Origin: CAIVAT01 sp964628215
GTDB lineage: Bacteria > Bacteroidota > Bacteroidia > Bacteroidales > FEN-979
Direction of reading: 5' to 3'
Assembly: GCA_964628215.1 (NCBI GenBank)
Contig: CAZVNF010000159.1
Span: 1-8,392 of the forward strand
Length of the DNA stretch: 8,392 bases
Shown: piece after piece, positions 1-7,438 of the stretch
How the letters are laid out: each line of letters opens with the position of its first letter
How positions within the stretch are numbered: position 1 is the first letter of the stretch
The notes under the pieces: generated by a model
The model's database searches: none
The model's input: the letters and a program-made list of their open reading frames with translations, nothing else
What the model was told of the DNA's origin: nothing
Position numbers and translations under genes: made by a program

Positions 1-2
1 AT

Positions 3-1325
3 GGCTTAAAAGTTGCCTTTGGCCCTCAGCTTTGGTGGGGTGGTAATCCGGCAGTATTGGTAAAATACACCCGAAAACTAAGCATCTTTGATATAACCGG
101 AATTTATCATGACGATATAGCCCAGAATACTTCGGCGCAAAGCTCCTACGCGATACCTACCCCGCGTACACGCAGAGCATCACTTGATGTAAAAACAAAA
201 GCAGGGAAATTAGGGATCGACCTGGGTGTTTTGTGGTCAGGTCAGCCAAGAATTGGCGACACCTTTCAGATTGTGGATGGCGAAGAAGGAAGTTACACGG
301 TATACCAGGACAAAATAACTTCAAAAGATGCCTGGGGAGGAAAAGCTAAAATAACTTTGTCCGCCGGTCCGGTCAACTGGTATGCACAGGGAGCCGTTAT
401 GGGGTTAGTAGCCTATGGCGGGGCGGATTATACAAGAACATTTACCGGATGGCGGCTCAAAGACAGTGGAAGCGGAAACCAGTATAACTTTTTAACCGGT
501 TTCACCGTTGGGATAGGTGATTTTCAGATAGCTCCGAATTTCTTATGGCAAAAACCGATTGTCGGACCGATTTCAAACACGGTACCCGCTCCCGGAAGGC
601 CAAGAAACATACTTGAAGACCCTTTTTCAGTCAGGCAAAACAGGGAAACCATGGCTGGTGAACTCTTACTTACCTATGACCCAACCCCGGCTACCTGGAT
701 GTGGGCGTGGGACAGTGATGAGATTGAAGATGCACCGTTTGCCATAAGTGCCGATTTTGTTTATCGTCACCTTACCACCACCCAGGATGCTGCAATAGGC
801 ATTATGGCAAACGGCCGTACAATTTTCGCCTTCCCCGGTGCCCCCCCCGCACATGATTTATGGGAAGTGAGTTCGCGTATAGTATCAAAATTAAATCCCA
901 GCCTTGGATTAATTGTGAACCTCTATGGGGGCAATGCCCAGGCAAATGGAAGTGACATACGGTTAATTCATCGTTTGGGTGGTGATATAAGGTTCATTTA
1001 TAAAAAAGTAAAGCTTATTTCGGCGGTTAAAGTGAATGACTGGGGCCCGTACGATTATCATCGCGACTTTAACTTAACCTACCCGCTTCAGTTAATGGCC
1101 GATTTGTCATACTCTGTGATAAAGCGCAAATGGTTTATACTTCCTGAAACACGCGTGGGGATGACTTGTACCTGGCGATCACTTGACCAATATTCTCCAC
1201 GGTACTGCCCTACCAGAACATTAAACAGTGCTGGCGAATGGGTGCCTGATCCAACTGCAGTAGGATTTGGAAACGGGGAAGAATGGGAAATCAGAACGTA
1301 TGTTCGCTTTAGTCTTGGCTTTTAA
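3..1325 (+). CDS. Putative outer-membrane beta-barrel protein, 5'-truncated by window edge
   Basis: The reading frame is open from the first bases (codon at 3 onward reads GLKVAFGPQLWWGGNPAV), so the gene starts upstream of the window. The TTG at 57 is not a credible start. About 440 residues are visible. There are many short alternating polar/aromatic stretches typical of transmembrane beta strands, with frequent Gly, Trp and Tyr, no long hydrophobic helix, and a C-terminus YVRFSLGF ending in Phe, as expected for a beta-barrel assembly substrate. I do not recognise a named domain; the protein resembles uncharacterised barrel proteins that I recall next to glucanases in Bacteroidota. Stop to next start is 18 bases, so it is probably the first visible gene of the glucan operon. 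A plausible role is passage of oligosaccharides through the outer membrane; this is inference from context. An eight-C run lies in frame at 841-848 and does not break the frame. Confidence 0.7.
   Translation, partial: GLKVAFGPQLWWGGNPAVLVKYTRKLSIFDITGIYHDDIAQNTSAQSSYAIPTPRTRRASLDVKTKAGKLGIDLGVLWSGQPRIGDTFQIVDGEEGSYTVYQDKITSKDAWGGKAKITLSAGPVNWYAQGAVMGLVAYGGADYTRTFTGWRLKDSGSGNQYNFLTGFTVGIGDFQIAPNFLWQKPIVGPISNTVPAPGRPRNILEDPFSVRQNRETMAGELLLTYDPTPATWMWAWDSDEIEDAPFAISADFVYRHLTTTQDAAIGIMANGRTIFAFPGAPPAHDLWEVSSRIVSKLNPSLGLIVNLYGGNAQANGSDIRLIHRLGGDIRFIYKKVKLISAVKVNDWGPYDYHRDFNLTYPLQLMADLSYSVIKRKWFILPETRVGMTCTWRSLDQYSPRYCPTRTLNSAGEWVPDPTAVGFGNGEEWEIRTYVRFSLGF
841..848 (+). repeat. Poly-C tract (8 C) inside the barrel gene
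   Basis: Eight consecutive C bases encode part of a Gly-Ala-Pro-Pro stretch. The frame is intact on both sides. Such a run can slip in replication or be miscounted in sequencing; a one-base change here would truncate the protein. Nothing in the sequence proves phase variation. Confidence 0.5.
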
Positions 1326-1343
1326 TCTATAAAACACACACAC

Positions 1344-2780
1344 ATGAAAAACATAAAATATACCTGTTCACTAACTGCCCTGATAACAATACTTCTATTT
1401 GCAGTTAGCTGTGAAAGAAAAATTGATTCATTGGAATTGGCTACCTATCCGACAACGGCTGAGGTTTTCATTGATGGATTTAGTACGGGATTGTATTATG
1501 CAGCATATGGAACCTCGAAAGTAACCGCTTTTAGTGTTGATAACAACGTAAAATACAAAGGAACCTCCTCCATGAAGTTTGAAGTTCCCAATGCCGGCGA
1601 CCCGAATGGTTCGTATGCAGGGGGTGTTTTCGGAGCAGATCCGGGCCGTGATCTGTCGGGATACAACGTGCTTACTTTTTGGGCAAAAGCATCTGAGCCG
1701 GCAACTATTGTCGAGGTTGGTTTTGGAAATGACATGGGAGCATCAAAATATAAAGTTACGCTCACAAATCTGGCCCTTAACTCCAACTGGATGCAATTTT
1801 ACATTCCCATCCCCGACCCGTCGGTGCTGAAAAATGAGGCAGGCATGTTTTTCTACGCTGCAGCGCCGCAGGATGGGAAAGGCTATACCTTCTGGATTGA
1901 TGAAGTTAAGTTTGAATTATTGGGAACCATTGCGCATGCAAATTTTGGAATTTTCAACGGGAATGATTCTATAAAAGACAANNNNNNNNNNNNNNNNNNN
2001 NNNNNNNNNNNNNNNNNNNNNNNNNNNNNNNNNNNNNNNNNNNNNNNNNNNNNNNNNNNNNNNNNNNNNNNNNNNNNNNNNTTTAAAGTTATGTTGATTG
2101 ATTTTGGACCAGACGGTGTGTTTGGCGGGGGGGATGATTCCAGTTCTGAAGTTACCATTAACAGCCCTCCTTTGGCAACTCAAAGTTGGGTCAGCCTGAA
2201 TATTCCCTTGTCAAGCTTTACCGGATTATTGAACAAATCGCATATAGCTCAATTGGTTCTTTCCGGCGAATTACCCAATGTGTATATCGACAATGTGTAT
2301 TTCTTTAATAGTGGAACCGCTCCCACTGAACCAACTACGGCAGCCCCGGTTCCAACATTTAGCGCCGCTAACGTTCTTTCGGTATTCAGCGATGCTTATA
2401 CCAACCTCGCCGGAACCGATTTTAATCCCAATTGGGGACAGGCTACCATTGTTTCACAGGTGCCGATTGCCGGAAATAACACCCTTAAATACAAAGGATT
2501 AAATTACCAGGGAATTCAATTAGGCACCAGCCAGAATATTACTGCCATGAGCTTTTTACACCTGGATTTCTGGTCGGCGAATTCAATTTCACTGAATGTT
2601 TTTCTGATCAGCACCGGTCCGGTTGAAAAATCATATTTATTAACAGTCCCTACAACAGGATGGGCCGGGGTGGATATTCCCCTGTCGTCATTTTCACCCG
2701 TGGATTTAACAGATGTGATCCAGTTTAAATTTGTAGGGAACGGAGATATTTATATTGACAATATCTTTTTCCACAAATAG
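1344..2780 (+). CDS. Modular carbohydrate-binding surface lipoprotein (contains assembly gap)
   Basis: The ATG at 1344 gives a lipoprotein signal peptide: basic start, hydrophobic core, and lipobox FAVSC with Cys23. Residues about 39-195 form a beta-sandwich carbohydrate-binding module, ending in TFWIDEVKFELLG. After the 100-N gap comes the C-terminal half of a second module (IPLSSF, then PNVYIDNVYFF). A Pro/Thr-rich linker (about residues 330-345, gap counted as 100 bases) and a complete third module of the same kind follow, with IPLSSF and IYIDNIFFHK at the very end. No catalytic domain is visible, so the likely job is binding beta-glucan at the cell surface for the GH16 and GH30 enzymes encoded next. 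Both sides of the gap read in the same frame only if the gap length is 100 plus a multiple of 3, and the real length is unknown. The function is inferred from modules and neighbours. Confidence 0.75.
   Translation: MKNIKYTCSLTALITILLFAVSCERKIDSLELATYPTTAEVFIDGFSTGLYYAAYGTSKVTAFSVDNNVKYKGTSSMKFEVPNAGDPNGSYAGGVFGADPGRDLSGYNVLTFWAKASEPATIVEVGFGNDMGASKYKVTLTNLALNSNWMQFYIPIPDPSVLKNEAGMFFYAAAPQDGKGYTFWIDEVKFELLGTIAHANFGIFNGNDSIKDXXXXXXXXXXXXXXXXXXXXXXXXXXXXXXXXXXFKVMLIDFGPDGVFGGGDDSSSEVTINSPPLATQSWVSLNIPLSSFTGLLNKSHIAQLVLSGELPNVYIDNVYFFNSGTAPTEPTTAAPVPTFSAANVLSVFSDAYTNLAGTDFNPNWGQATIVSQVPIAGNNTLKYKGLNYQGIQLGTSQNITAMSFLHLDFWSANSISLNVFLISTGPVEKSYLLTVPTTGWAGVDIPLSSFSPVDLTDVIQFKFVGNGDIYIDNIFFHK
1982..2081. 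other. Assembly gap, 100 N
   Basis: Exactly 100 N, the usual placeholder for a gap of unknown size. It falls inside the lipoprotein gene, between the end of module 1 and the middle of module 2. About 80 residues precede the equivalent point in module 3, so the 33 residues represented here are probably too few. Confidence 0.98.
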
Positions 2781-2819
2781 ACTTCAGTACATTTTATGTC
2801 ATGTTTAAAAAATAAAATC

Positions 2820-3662
2820 ATGGAAAAAAATAGTAAAATAATTGTTTCAGCAGTCATATACTCATTCTTGCTTATTGCACTGTTCGGCTGTAAAAAAGAC
2901 AATGCTCAAAAACTTGAACAACGAAACTGGCAACTGGTATGGAGTGATGACTTTAACGGTACAGCAGGGGAATCGCCCGATTCTGCGAAATGGACTTATG
3001 ATATCGGAGTGGGACCGAACAATGACGGTTGGGGAAATGCCGAATTGGAGTACTATACAAGCAGACCAACCAATGTATCTGTCGATGGCAACGGAAATTT
3101 AGTAATTACTGCCAAAAGTGAACTCTATTCCGGTTCAGCGTTTACATCTGCCCGAATTAAAACGCAAGGTTTATTTGACCAGGCGTATGGTCGTTTTGAG
3201 GCGCGCATTCAAACGCCTTACGGACCTGGCATCTGGCCCGCATTCTGGTTACTTGGCTCAAATATCGGTACGGTTGGATGGCCCCAATGCGGAGAAATTG
3301 ACATCCTGGAACTTCGGGGACAAAAACCTAACATTATTGCTGGCACTTTGCATGGTCCCGGATATTCAGGAGGAGCAGCAATTTCAAAAAGTTTTGCCTT
3401 TGAGAATGCCCGATTTGATACAGACTTCCATTTGTTCGCGGTTGAATGGGGAAAAGATTATATCGACCTGTTCGTTGACAATACATTATACCAGCAGCTA
3501 ACGCCAGACGATGTAACAGGAGACTGGGTCTTTGATCACCCTTTTTTCATCATTCTGAATGTGGCCGTGGGTGGCAATTATGTTGGTTTCCCTTCAAGCC
3601 AAACCCCTTTCCCCCAAACAATGCTTGTGGATTATGTTAAAGTTTACAAGGAGGTAAATTAA
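2820..3662 (+). CDS. GH16 endo-beta-1,3-glucanase (laminarinase-type) lipoprotein
   Basis: A retaining endo-beta-glucanase of glycoside hydrolase family 16. The mature part is one GH16 jelly roll. Hallmarks in order are WSDDFNG near the start, GNAELEYYT, SARIKTQGLFDQAYGRFEAR, GIWPAFWLLG, the catalytic block CGEIDILE, TLHGP and a C-terminal FFIILNVAVGG. With the start at 2820, the ExDxxE residues are Glu159 (nucleophile by family knowledge), Asp161 and Glu164 (acid/base). The WPxCGEID pattern and the five-residue active-site motif match bacterial laminarinases rather than kappa-carrageenases or agarases. The ATG at 2820 was preferred over the in-frame ATG at 2796 because it gives a compact lipoprotein signal with lipobox LFGC (Cys24); the upstream start adds eight non-signal residues. 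CKKD after cleavage resembles Bacteroidota surface-export signals. It starts 39 bases after the lipoprotein gene and probably makes oligosaccharides at the cell surface. Confidence 0.93.
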   Translation: MEKNSKIIVSAVIYSFLLIALFGCKKDNAQKLEQRNWQLVWSDDFNGTAGESPDSAKWTYDIGVGPNNDGWGNAELEYYTSRPTNVSVDGNGNLVITAKSELYSGSAFTSARIKTQGLFDQAYGRFEARIQTPYGPGIWPAFWLLGSNIGTVGWPQCGEIDILELRGQKPNIIAGTLHGPGYSGGAAISKSFAFENARFDTDFHLFAVEWGKDYIDLFVDNTLYQQLTPDDVTGDWVFDHPFFIILNVAVGGNYVGFPSSQTPFPQTMLVDYVKVYKEVN

Positions 3663-3689
3663 CTGCCAGAACAAATTTATAAAGCAACA

Positions 3690-5174
3690 ATGAAGAAATT
3701 CATGTTTTTCTTAGCCATTTTTCTAATGCCTGTGATGATGAGCTGGAAGGTGCCGCAAAACAATTTGCCGGTCGAAGTGTTCGAAACATCCGCAAATGGG
3801 AATAAACTCAAAAGAATTACTGAATTTCCTTCCGGCGGCCGCGTTATCTCCATTCAATTGTTCCCGGAAACCAAATTCCAAACCATTACCGGGTTTGGCG
3901 GGTCGTTTACAGAGGCATCTGCTTATTTGTTAAACAAATTAACAAAGGAAAATCGTGATTTGATTTTAGATGCCTATTTCGGAGAAGCAGGTGCCAGGTA
4001 CTCTTTAACCCGGACACATATCAGTTCGTGCGATTTTTCGCTGGGAAATTATTCCTATGCCCCTGTAAAAGGCGATATTGAATTAAAACATTTTTCTGTT
4101 GACGAAGACCGGGATGATATAATTCCGATGATCAGGGACGCTATGAAACATTCCAAAGACGGTTTTAAGATCATTGCTTCCCCGTGGACTGCCCCGCCGT
4201 GGATGAAAGACAACAACGACTGGCGGGGAGGGAAATTACTGCCCGAATACTATGACAGCTGGGCTTTGTTTTTCTCAAAATATCTTACCGAATATAAAAA
4301 GGAAGGTATTGATATCTGGGGGGTGACCGTTGAAAACGAACCCCTCGGGTGCGGCAACAATTGGGAAAGCATGATCTATTCGCCAGAAGAAATGGTGGAT
4401 TTCGTAAACGATCATCTCGGACCCAAACTGAAAGCCGACGGGCACCAGGTAAAGGTGCTGGCCTATGACCAGAATCGTGGCGAAGATTTGGAAAATTGGG
4501 CAAAAGTGATCTACAAAGATGATTCGTCCTCAAAATATTTTGACGGCTTTGCCATTCACTGGTATGCAAGTACATATGATTGGTTTCCCGAATCATTGAA
4601 TTTCACGCATGAAAAGGCTCCCGGAAAACATCTTATTCAAACTGAAGCATGTATCGATGCAGAAGTACCTCATTGGCAGGATGACAATTGGTACTGGTCG
4701 GAAGAGGCAACCGACTGGGGATGGGATTGGGCACCGGCAGATCAGAAGAAGCTGCATCCCAAATATGTTCCGGTATATCGCTATGCCCGGGATATTATTG
4801 GTTGCATGAATAACTGGGTAGATGGATGGGTTGACTGGAACATGGTTTTAGACAGGCAGGGAGGCCCTAACTGGTTTAAAAACTGGTGTATTGCCCCTGT
4901 GATTGTTGACCCCGAAAAAAACGAAGTCTATTTTACCCCTTTGTATTATACACTGGCCCATTTTAGCAGATTTATCCGTCCCGGTGCGGTACGGATCGGG
5001 TTTAAAAACCCCGACCCGTCGTTAATGATCACGGCCGCGCAGAACCCTGACGGATCCATTGCCGTAGTAATTTTAAACATGAACGCAGAATCAAAAAACA
5101 TCAAACTCTCCATTTCTGACCGTTCGGTTGAAGTGCAAATAAGCGCCCAGGCCATACAAACAATCGTTATTTAA
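3690..5174 (+). CDS. GH30 family glycoside hydrolase (beta-glucanase/beta-glucosidase type)
   Basis: A 494-residue glycoside hydrolase of family 30, a retaining clan GH-A enzyme. The N-terminus (MKKFMFFLAIFLMPVMMSW) is a signal peptide without a lipobox, so the enzyme is probably periplasmic or released. An N-terminal beta strand region leads into the barrel with ITGFGGSFTEASAY, then SPWTAPPWMKDN, VTVENEP (acid/base Glu217), FAIHWY, and LIQTEACID (nucleophile Glu319). WVDWNMVLDRQGGPNW and the C-terminal beta-sandwich (about 430-494) follow. Length and motifs fit the glucosylceramidase-like branch, whose bacterial members include beta-1,6-glucanases and beta-glucosidases; the exact linkage cannot be read from sequence alone. 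Next to a GH16 enzyme, removal of beta-1,6-linked glucose from laminarin-like glucan is the likeliest role. It starts 27 bases after GH16 and ends 4 bases before the symporter. Confidence 0.92.
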   Translation: MKKFMFFLAIFLMPVMMSWKVPQNNLPVEVFETSANGNKLKRITEFPSGGRVISIQLFPETKFQTITGFGGSFTEASAYLLNKLTKENRDLILDAYFGEAGARYSLTRTHISSCDFSLGNYSYAPVKGDIELKHFSVDEDRDDIIPMIRDAMKHSKDGFKIIASPWTAPPWMKDNNDWRGGKLLPEYYDSWALFFSKYLTEYKKEGIDIWGVTVENEPLGCGNNWESMIYSPEEMVDFVNDHLGPKLKADGHQVKVLAYDQNRGEDLENWAKVIYKDDSSSKYFDGFAIHWYASTYDWFPESLNFTHEKAPGKHLIQTEACIDAEVPHWQDDNWYWSEEATDWGWDWAPADQKKLHPKYVPVYRYARDIIGCMNNWVDGWVDWNMVLDRQGGPNWFKNWCIAPVIVDPEKNEVYFTPLYYTLAHFSRFIRPGAVRIGFKNPDPSLMITAAQNPDGSIAVVILNMNAESKNIKLSISDRSVEVQISAQAIQTIVI

Positions 5175-5178
5175 TCCC

Positions 5179-6525
5179 ATGACCTCTGCGAAATTATCAG
5201 TAAAAGAAAAAATCGGGTATAGTTTAGGCGATACAGCTTCACATTTTGTGTGGGACATGGTCGGATTCTGGCTCCTGTTCTTTTATACCGATGTGTATGG
5301 AATTTCAGCTGCTGCTGCAGGAACCATCATGCTGGTGGCCCGCTTCTGGGATATGGCCATCGACCCGGTAATCGGAATAGTATCCGACAGAACCAATACA
5401 CGCTGGGGGAAATTCCGTCCGTATATTCTATTCGGAGCCATTCCCTATTCAATTCTGGCTATTCTCACATTTACCACCCCAAACTTTGGGGCAGCAGGAA
5501 AGATTGTGTATGCAGGAGCCACTTATGTGCTTTTAATGACTGCTTATGCAGCCATTAACCTGCCCTATTCGGCACTTGGAGCGGTTATGACGAACGATAC
5601 GTACGAACGCGCAGGCCTGAACACCTACCGGTTTATAGCCGGTTTCACAGGGCAGTTTGTTGTAACCGGCCTGGCACTGACATTAGCCGAATTTTTTGGC
5701 GGTGGCGACAAGGCCCGGGGATTTCAATATACCGTATTTCTGTTTGCAGGATTAAGCCTGGTTTTTTTCTTTATCACATTCAAAACCACCCGGGAACGGG
5801 TTCAGCCACCCAAAGAGCAGGTAAATTCGCTGAAAGAGGACATCAAAAACCTGTTCAACAATAAAGCCTGGATCATACTGGCATTGGTAGGCATTATTTC
5901 ATTCATCATGTTTGCGATGCAAAATGCAGCCATTGCCTATTATTTCAAATATTACCTCGGCCGTGAGAACAATGTACAGCTTTTCAATGTAATTGGAACC
6001 GTTGCGCTGATTGTTGCCTTGCCGCTTTCAAAACCACTGGCCAAAAGATTTGGCAATAAGAATGTATTTATCAGCAGTTCCCTGATCTCAGGGTTGTTCT
6101 TTATGCTCATCTATATTGCAGGTGTAAATGATCTTACCACCATTTATATTTTCAACATAATTGCCAAAATGGCCTATGCGCCGGCAGTTCCCCTGTTATG
6201 GACCATGATTGCCGATTCGGCCGATTATGGCGAATGGAAAACAGGCCGCCGCTCAACAGGGTTGTATTTTTCAGCAGCCGTATTTGCACAGAAAGCAGGC
6301 TGGGGAATCGGCGCAGCCATTGCAGGCTGGATTTTAGCCGCTTCCGGTTTTGTTCCAAATCTAATCCAGAATGATACCGCCATCACCGGAATAAAATTGC
6401 TGGTATCTGTCATCCCCGGAATCCTTTACATGTCGTGTGCCTTGTTTATGATTTTTTACAGGATCGACACCAAAACCACCACATTGATGAAACAGGAGCT
6501 GGATGCGAGAAGAGTGAACCAATAA
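5179..6525 (+). CDS. GPH-family (MelB-like) sugar:cation symporter
   Basis: A 448-residue inner-membrane carrier with about twelve hydrophobic helices, the usual length of the glycoside-pentoside-hexuronide:cation symporter family in the major facilitator superfamily. Helix 1 carries GYSLGDTASHFVW, with Asp18 where MelB has its sugar-contacting Asp19. Helix 2 and the following loop read FWDMAIDPVIG and SDRTNTRWGKFRPY; Asp58 and Asp62 match the cation-site aspartates Asp55 and Asp59 of MelB. Where MelB has the third acidic residue (Asp124), this protein appears to have Asn (AINLPYS), so its coupling ion or sugar set may differ. The gene starts 4 bases after the GH30 stop, so the two are almost certainly co-transcribed. 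It would import glucose or short beta-gluco-oligosaccharides released by the enzymes; the substrate is inferred from neighbours. Confidence 0.93.
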   Translation: MTSAKLSVKEKIGYSLGDTASHFVWDMVGFWLLFFYTDVYGISAAAAGTIMLVARFWDMAIDPVIGIVSDRTNTRWGKFRPYILFGAIPYSILAILTFTTPNFGAAGKIVYAGATYVLLMTAYAAINLPYSALGAVMTNDTYERAGLNTYRFIAGFTGQFVVTGLALTLAEFFGGGDKARGFQYTVFLFAGLSLVFFFITFKTTRERVQPPKEQVNSLKEDIKNLFNNKAWIILALVGIISFIMFAMQNAAIAYYFKYYLGRENNVQLFNVIGTVALIVALPLSKPLAKRFGNKNVFISSSLISGLFFMLIYIAGVNDLTTIYIFNIIAKMAYAPAVPLLWTMIADSADYGEWKTGRRSTGLYFSAAVFAQKAGWGIGAAIAGWILAASGFVPNLIQNDTAITGIKLLVSVIPGILYMSCALFMIFYRIDTKTTTLMKQELDARRVNQ

Positions 6526-6540
6526 ATTAATTCCCCGATA

Positions 6541-6720
6541 GTGAACAAGATTGTATGCCTGTCGTTGATGGCAATTTTGCTGTCAACATCCCTGGGTTTT
6601 GCCCAGATTATTCCTGTCGGAAGCGGCAGCTATACCAAAACATTCCCCGGTACGGATATAGCCGGACGAAATGCCTTCCCGTCGGGTGATTACCTCCTCT
6701 TTCAGGCAGGCATTTGTTAA
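6541..6720 (+). CDS. N-terminal remnant: signal peptide and start of GH81-like enzyme
   Basis: A 59-codon frame from GTG 6541 to TAA 6718-6720. MNKIVCLSLMAILLSTSLG is a good type I signal peptide ending before AQ, and PVGSGSYTKTFPGTD follows. The genuine sense seems to stop around FPSG (about 6676-6687); the last ten residues look like out-of-frame reading. GTG starts are uncommon in this phylum, so the start may itself be a mutated ATG; an in-frame ATG at 6568 would leave too short a signal. It is unlikely to make a functional product alone. Confidence 0.5.
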   Translation: MNKIVCLSLMAILLSTSLGFAQIIPVGSGSYTKTFPGTDIAGRNAFPSGDYLLFQAGIC

Positions 6721-7438
6721 CGGAAGCGTGAAATTGAAGGTTGTTACATCAGCTGGAAATCCAACCAGAGTTGAATTCATGGACGGAGCTACTTCAATGG
6801 GAGTCGTATCAACGGCACCTTTTGAATGGAATGCAACTAACTTACAGGCAGGAATGCATGGTTTTTACGCCAAAGTATACGATGCAGAAAAATTCAGTGT
6901 TACAAATAGTGCTGATGTTCAGGTTGGGAATCAGATACTGTATGAAGGAACAGCCTGGGCCATTCCCGGAACCATCGAAGCAGGCAAATACGATGTTTTC
7001 GAAGGAGGGAAAGGTCAGAATATCGCGTATATGGATGTTACCTCCAAAAATACAGGCGATTTCAGAACGGGTGAATCTGTAGATGCTTCAAACAGTGCCG
7101 CAGAAGGTGTGTACATTGAATCAATTGCTTCCGGTGAATGGCTGGAATATACGGTGAACGTTTCCCAGGCAGGCATTTCACGCTTTCATTCAGGTACGCA
7201 TTCTCAGGCAGTTAACATTACTGTTGCCGCATTGATGTCCTGCAGTGATTCGTCAAAAACAGCAACACAAGGAACCTTCTCACTTGGGTATGTAGCTACA
7301 TTCGAAACCGTGGGAACTTCTGTTACGGTTACCTTTGAATTGCCTGATAACGATAAACCAGGCCTGGTTGCCTATTTGTGGAAAGAAAGCCCATTTGCAG
7401 AATCGCAAATGACGAATGTTTCCGGAAAGATATTCTAG
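6671..7438 (+). CDS. Gene fragment: Ig-like domain, CBM6-like domain, partial C-terminal module
   Basis: A 255-residue open frame that is the middle of the broken gene rather than an independent gene: it has no signal peptide, and the ATG at 6671 lies in another frame of the GH81-like remnant. Residues about 6-86 are an Ig-like domain (VKLKVVTSAGNPTRVEFMDG, then FYAKVYDAEKFSVTN). Residues about 98-173 match the first two thirds of a CBM6 (IPGTIEAGKYDVFEGG, YMDVTSKNTGDFR, SGEWLEYTVNVSQAG); the last third normally expected of that ~130-residue family is missing. Residues about 190-255 start a module found in Bacteroidota secreted hydrolases (TFELPDNDKPGLVAYLW, MTNVSGKIF), cut by TAG. The domain names are from recalled family patterns. 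Confidence 0.55.
   Translation: MPSRRVITSSFRQAFVNGSVKLKVVTSAGNPTRVEFMDGATSMGVVSTAPFEWNATNLQAGMHGFYAKVYDAEKFSVTNSADVQVGNQILYEGTAWAIPGTIEAGKYDVFEGGKGQNIAYMDVTSKNTGDFRTGESVDASNSAAEGVYIESIASGEWLEYTVNVSQAGISRFHSGTHSQAVNITVAALMSCSDSSKTATQGTFSLGYVATFETVGTSVTVTFELPDNDKPGLVAYLWKESPFAESQMTNVSGKIF
7436..7438 (+). other. In-frame premature TAG
   Basis: The TAG sits between MTNVSGKIF and ATLNGQVIG, which together form one continuous conserved module in a single frame. One base change would restore a sense codon. TAG also ends the lipoprotein gene (2778-2780) and the T9SS tail (7808-7810), so it works as a normal stop here. Confidence 0.75.

Noticed and set aside
57..59. TTG at 57 as the start of the barrel gene
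   Set aside because: The frame is open upstream to the window edge with similar barrel-like sequence, and no signal peptide follows the TTG.
1333..1343. Short CA dinucleotide run before the lipoprotein start as a regulatory repeat
   Set aside because: Only five units, non-coding, and in a spacer of 18 bases; it has no other supporting signal.
3648..3655. AAGGAGGT, a perfect Shine-Dalgarno-like sequence at the end of the GH16 gene
   Set aside because: It lies 34 bases before the GH30 ATG, too far to act as its ribosome site, and encodes the conserved C-terminal KEV of GH16. The only close start would be a CTG at 3663, which would add nine unlikely residues before a good signal peptide.
6671..6720. 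Programmed frameshift joining the signal peptide frame to the Ig-like frame
   Set aside because: No slippery heptamer is evident at the junction, and the catalytic domain expected between the two parts is missing, so a deletion is simpler.
7436..7438. TAG recoded as an amino acid
   Set aside because: TAG is the natural stop at 2778-2780 and 7808-7810, no recoding element is visible, and the same gene carries other damage.
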